Source of the DNA: Candidatus Latescibacterota bacterium
GTDB taxonomy: Bacteria; Latescibacterota; UBA2968; UBA8231
Assembly (NCBI GenBank): GCA_003529325.1
Contig: DPVW01000344.1
Coordinates: forward strand, 1 to 8,607
DNA: 8,607 nucleotides
Direction: 5' to 3'
The notes below the pieces were generated by a model. It was not told the origin of the DNA. It made no database searches and saw nothing but the letters and a program-made list of their open reading frames with translations. Shown here one piece after another: positions 6,843 to 8,607 of the stretch. The translations under genes were made by a program, and so were the position numbers. The stretch's first letter is position 1. Each line of letters opens with the position of its first letter.

Positions 6843-6879
6843 CGAGGGTACCGAAGCAAACCCTCGACCACGACTTCGG
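6843..6879 (+). promoter_or_regulatory. Two interlocked inverted repeats (H-type pseudoknot topology) upstream of the LLM oxidoreductase gene
   Basis: Stem 1 is CGAGGGT (6843-6849) with ACCCTCG (6860-6866), seven perfect pairs. Stem 2 is CCGAAG (6851-6856) with CTTCGG (6874-6879), six perfect pairs. The left arm of stem 2 lies in the loop of stem 1, and the right arm of stem 1 lies in the loop of stem 2. They can therefore form an H-type pseudoknot (connecting loops of 1, 3 and 7 nt) or two alternative hairpins. The block lies 78 nt before the LLM start codon and just upstream of the tRNA on the other strand. If transcribed rightwards it could be a 5'-leader regulatory RNA. It matches no riboswitch class I recognise, and DNA-level protein binding is an alternative. 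Confidence 0.35.
6845..6850 (-). promoter_or_regulatory. Possible -10 box for the tRNA-Ala gene
   Basis: The minus strand reads TACCCT (a TAnnnT match) 11 nt before the first base of the tRNA, a spacing that would give a leader of about 5 nt. No recognisable TTGACA-like -35 lies 16-18 nt further upstream, and the hexamer overlaps an inverted repeat, so this is a weak call. Confidence 0.3.
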
Positions 6880-6899
6880 CAAAGCATCCAATTAAGGGG

Positions 6900-6909
6900 C
6901 ATGATCATG
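6900..6909. promoter_or_regulatory. 10-bp palindrome upstream of the LLM gene
   Basis: CATGATCATG is a perfect palindrome 48 nt before the LLM start codon. Its left half, CATGAT, is a loose -10 match, but no -35 partner is seen at normal spacing. It could be a dimeric regulator site; a perfect 10-mer alone is weak evidence. Confidence 0.2.
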
Positions 6910-6943
6910 GGGTCAGATCTCACCGAAACGAAGAATCTCTATT

Positions 6944-6949
6944 AGGAGG
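6944..6949 (+). promoter_or_regulatory. Strong Shine-Dalgarno fixing the LLM gene start
   Basis: AGGAGG lies 8 nt before ATG 6958, a full match to the 16S rRNA tail. It selects ATG 6958 over the internal ATG two codons downstream and contrasts with the leaderless-looking start at 5580. Confidence 0.8.
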
Positions 6950-6957
6950 CGACACTA

Positions 6958-7860
6958 ATGAATATGCCCGCAATTTCACTCGCTGCTGTACAGGGCCGAC
7001 GTCAACAAACCCTCGACATTGCCGCAGAAATTGAGCGTCGCGGATTTAGTGGCATTTACTGCCCTTCGATGGGCGACTGTGTTGCTTTATGTCAAGGCAT
7101 TGCGTCCGCAACTAACGAGATCGTTTTTGGGACTTCGGTCCAACCGATCTATTTCCGAAACCCTGAAGACCTGGCAGCAACAGCCGCCTTTATCCACGAA
7201 ATAAGCAACGGCCGATTCCGGCTCGGGATAGGTGTGACCCACGGCCCAGTACATCAACGTTTGGGGATTACCCCCGGTAAACCTTTAACTGATATCCGGG
7301 AATACGTGTCAGCAATGCAAAAGGCAGCTGAACACCATGGGGAGCTACCTCCGATCGTTCTTGCCACTTTGCGGCGAAAGATGGTCGAACTTTCGGTTGA
7401 GATCGGAGCGGGAGCTGTGTGGGCCAACGCCAGTCGCAACGACTTCAACAACTCGGTTGCAGACATTCCCCAAGATGTCCAAACCAGCGACTTCCTTATC
7501 GGGAACATGATCCCTACCGTTATTGACGCTGATCGTGACGCTGGTGCAGCCCGTAACCGCAAAACCTTGCAGGGCTACGTTTCTCTCCCCAACTACCGCA
7601 ACTACTGGAAGCAAGCCGGGTACGTCGAAGAAATGGAAGGTATCGAAGCAGCTATCGCTGACGGTGACCGTGACCGTGTGGCCACATGCATGACCGACGA
7701 ATGGTTGTCGAACGCAACCCTCTACGGTTCCGCCGACCAAGTCAGAGACGGCGTCGAAGAATGGTTCGACCAAGGATGCAAGACACCTATTTTGGTGCCG
7801 TCCAGCACAAGCGGCGGGCAAATGCACGCCATCCAAGAGATATTCGACTGCTTCGCATAG
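6958..7860 (+). CDS. LLM-class (luciferase-like) flavin- or F420-dependent oxidoreductase
   Basis: The 300-residue protein has the bacterial luciferase-like TIM-barrel pattern. A first strand (AISLAAV) and helix lead to GFSGIYCPS (29-37). The family core TNEIVFGTSVQPIYFRNPEDLAA (from residue 52) is followed by EISNGRFRLGIG (81-92). PLTDIREYVSAMQ then matches the usual segment after the cofactor loop. Near the C-terminus YGSADQVRDGVEEWFDQG is the typical gating-helix region of these enzymes. Members use reduced FMN or coenzyme F420 for monooxygenation or hydride transfer. The sequence resembles methylene-H4MPT-reductase-like members of actinobacteria, but cofactor and substrate cannot be assigned. 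It is slightly shorter than many relatives (~330). It uses more A/T-ending codons than the genes left of the tRNA. It is probably the first gene of an operon with the downstream PLP dehydratase (21-bp gap). Confidence 0.9.
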   Translation: MNMPAISLAAVQGRRQQTLDIAAEIERRGFSGIYCPSMGDCVALCQGIASATNEIVFGTSVQPIYFRNPEDLAATAAFIHEISNGRFRLGIGVTHGPVHQRLGITPGKPLTDIREYVSAMQKAAEHHGELPPIVLATLRRKMVELSVEIGAGAVWANASRNDFNNSVADIPQDVQTSDFLIGNMIPTVIDADRDAGAARNRKTLQGYVSLPNYRNYWKQAGYVEEMEGIEAAIADGDRDRVATCMTDEWLSNATLYGSADQVRDGVEEWFDQGCKTPILVPSSTSGGQMHAIQEIFDCFA

Positions 7861-7881
7861 TTCGCCAAAGTTGAGGTGTCA

Positions 7882-8607
7882 GTGCCAACCGAAATCGACC
7901 TTGACGCAGCAACTGCAAGGCTGGCAGGTGTAGCGCGACGAACACCTGTCCTTCGTTCACGTTTATTGGACGAAGCCTTAGGGGCAGAAATCCATCTAAA
8001 AGCCGAACATTTGCAACACACCGGCGCGTTCAAGTTCCGAGGAGCGTTCAACGCCATCGCAGCACTCGACAGCAACATTCGGGCGCGAGGAATTATCACC
8101 TATTCCTCCGGCAATCATGCCCAAGCCGTCGCCAGAGCCGCCCAAATATTTCGTGTTCCTGCCACTGTCGTGATGCCTAACGACGCCCCAAGCTCTAAAC
8201 GCCAAGCGACTGAAAGTTACGGTGCAACAATCGTCACCTACGACCGCTTTAGGGAACGTAGGGAAGACATTGCTGAGGCCATCCTCACCGAACAACACTT
8301 CACACTGATTCCTCCTTTCGATCACCCTGATGTGATCGCAGGCCAATCAACGTGTGCGCGAGAACTTTTCGAAGACTCAGGGCCACTTGACCAACTGATT
8401 GTTTCTGTTGGCGGTGGCGGACTCATATCAGGCAGCGCTTTAGCAGCACATGAAGCCAACCCGAAGTGTCGCATCGTTGGCGTTGAACCTGAAGCCGGAA
8501 ACGACGTCCAATTGTCGCTCCAGGAAGGCCGAATCGTTGAAATCGATGTCCCCGACACCATCGCTGACGGGCAACAAACCACCTCACCGGGAAAACACAC
8601 TTTCGCT
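7882..8607 (+). CDS. PLP-dependent threonine/serine dehydratase family (threo-3-hydroxyaspartate dehydratase / serine racemase type), 3' end missing
   Basis: An open frame of 242 codons runs off the right edge; family members are usually ~310-330 residues. It is a fold type II PLP enzyme. FKFRG places the Schiff-base lysine at K51, SSGNHAQAVA at 75-84 holds the substrate/PLP asparagine N78, and VGGGGLISG at 176-184 is the phosphate-binding glycine loop. The distal segment (GVEPEAGNDV and TIADGQQTTSPGKHTF) resembles hydroxyaspartate ammonia-lyases and serine racemases more than the biosynthetic IlvA enzyme; the regulatory ACT domain, if any, would lie outside the window. Expected chemistry is loss of water and ammonia from a beta-hydroxy amino acid to give a 2-keto acid. 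The start chosen is GTG 7882, with GAGG (7873-7876) 5 nt upstream. An in-frame GTG at 7876 is less likely because it would remove that site. It lies 21 bp behind the LLM gene in the same direction. Confidence 0.9.
   Translation, partial: MPTEIDLDAATARLAGVARRTPVLRSRLLDEALGAEIHLKAEHLQHTGAFKFRGAFNAIAALDSNIRARGIITYSSGNHAQAVARAAQIFRVPATVVMPNDAPSSKRQATESYGATIVTYDRFRERREDIAEAILTEQHFTLIPPFDHPDVIAGQSTCARELFEDSGPLDQLIVSVGGGGLISGSALAAHEANPKCRIVGVEPEAGNDVQLSLQEGRIVEIDVPDTIADGQQTTSPGKHTFA

Noticed and set aside
6732..6923. Minus-strand 63-codon ORF containing GAVAQLARAP
   Set aside because: It is the sense-strand translation of the same tRNA, a common mis-annotation, with no homology-like pattern outside the tRNA.
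6753..7034. Plus-strand 93-codon ORF beginning MFVELIGLEP
   Set aside because: It reads through the tRNA-Ala gene on the opposite strand; this peptide is the well-known spurious translation of a tRNA, and it also overlaps the LLM start.

Overview
The window looks like a chromosomal segment of a moderately high-G+C bacterium, most likely an actinobacterium; a marine or soil Acidimicrobiia-type lineage is my best guess at low confidence. The reasons are G+C-rich coding with G/C-ending codons in the left part, a luciferase-like (LLM) flavin/F420-type oxidoreductase, a form II CoxL-type molybdenum hydroxylase, and an apparently leaderless gene with a TAnnnT -10 box. No plasmid, phage or transposase gene is visible.

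Left block (1-4309, + strand): the 3' end of a two-[2Fe-2S] small subunit (CoxS-like) overlaps the complete large molybdopterin subunit of a form II 'CO dehydrogenase-like' hydroxylase. An IlvD/Edd-family [Fe-S] dehydratase follows after 57 bp. These three probably form one operon. A 95-bp gap without a convincing terminator separates them from a convergent gene.

Middle block (4405-6530): a minus-strand FAD-dependent amine/D-amino-acid dehydrogenase-like protein (D-arginine dehydrogenase type, but with altered substrate-pocket residues) is divergent from a plus-strand enterochelin-esterase-like alpha/beta hydrolase. The 41-bp gap between them carries a perfect 12-bp palindrome. This palindrome supplies a TAACGT -10-like box on each strand, so it may be a symmetric bidirectional promoter and/or operator. 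The hydrolase start is best explained as leaderless.

Right block (6531-8607): a non-coding stretch holds a minus-strand tRNA-Ala(TGC) with its own intrinsic terminator. On the other side of the tRNA is a leader with two interlocked perfect inverted repeats (pseudoknot topology). A plus-strand operon follows: an LLM-class oxidoreductase and, 21 bp later, a PLP-dependent threonine/serine (hydroxyaspartate-type) dehydratase that runs off the window. Base composition drops visibly across the tRNA.

Together the left and middle genes resemble a catabolic module: an aldehyde/heterocycle hydroxylase, a hydroxy-acid dehydratase, an amine/amino-acid dehydrogenase and an esterase or lactonase. The substrate cannot be read from the sequence. 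An oxidative route through an acid or lactone to a 2-keto acid is the most economical inference.
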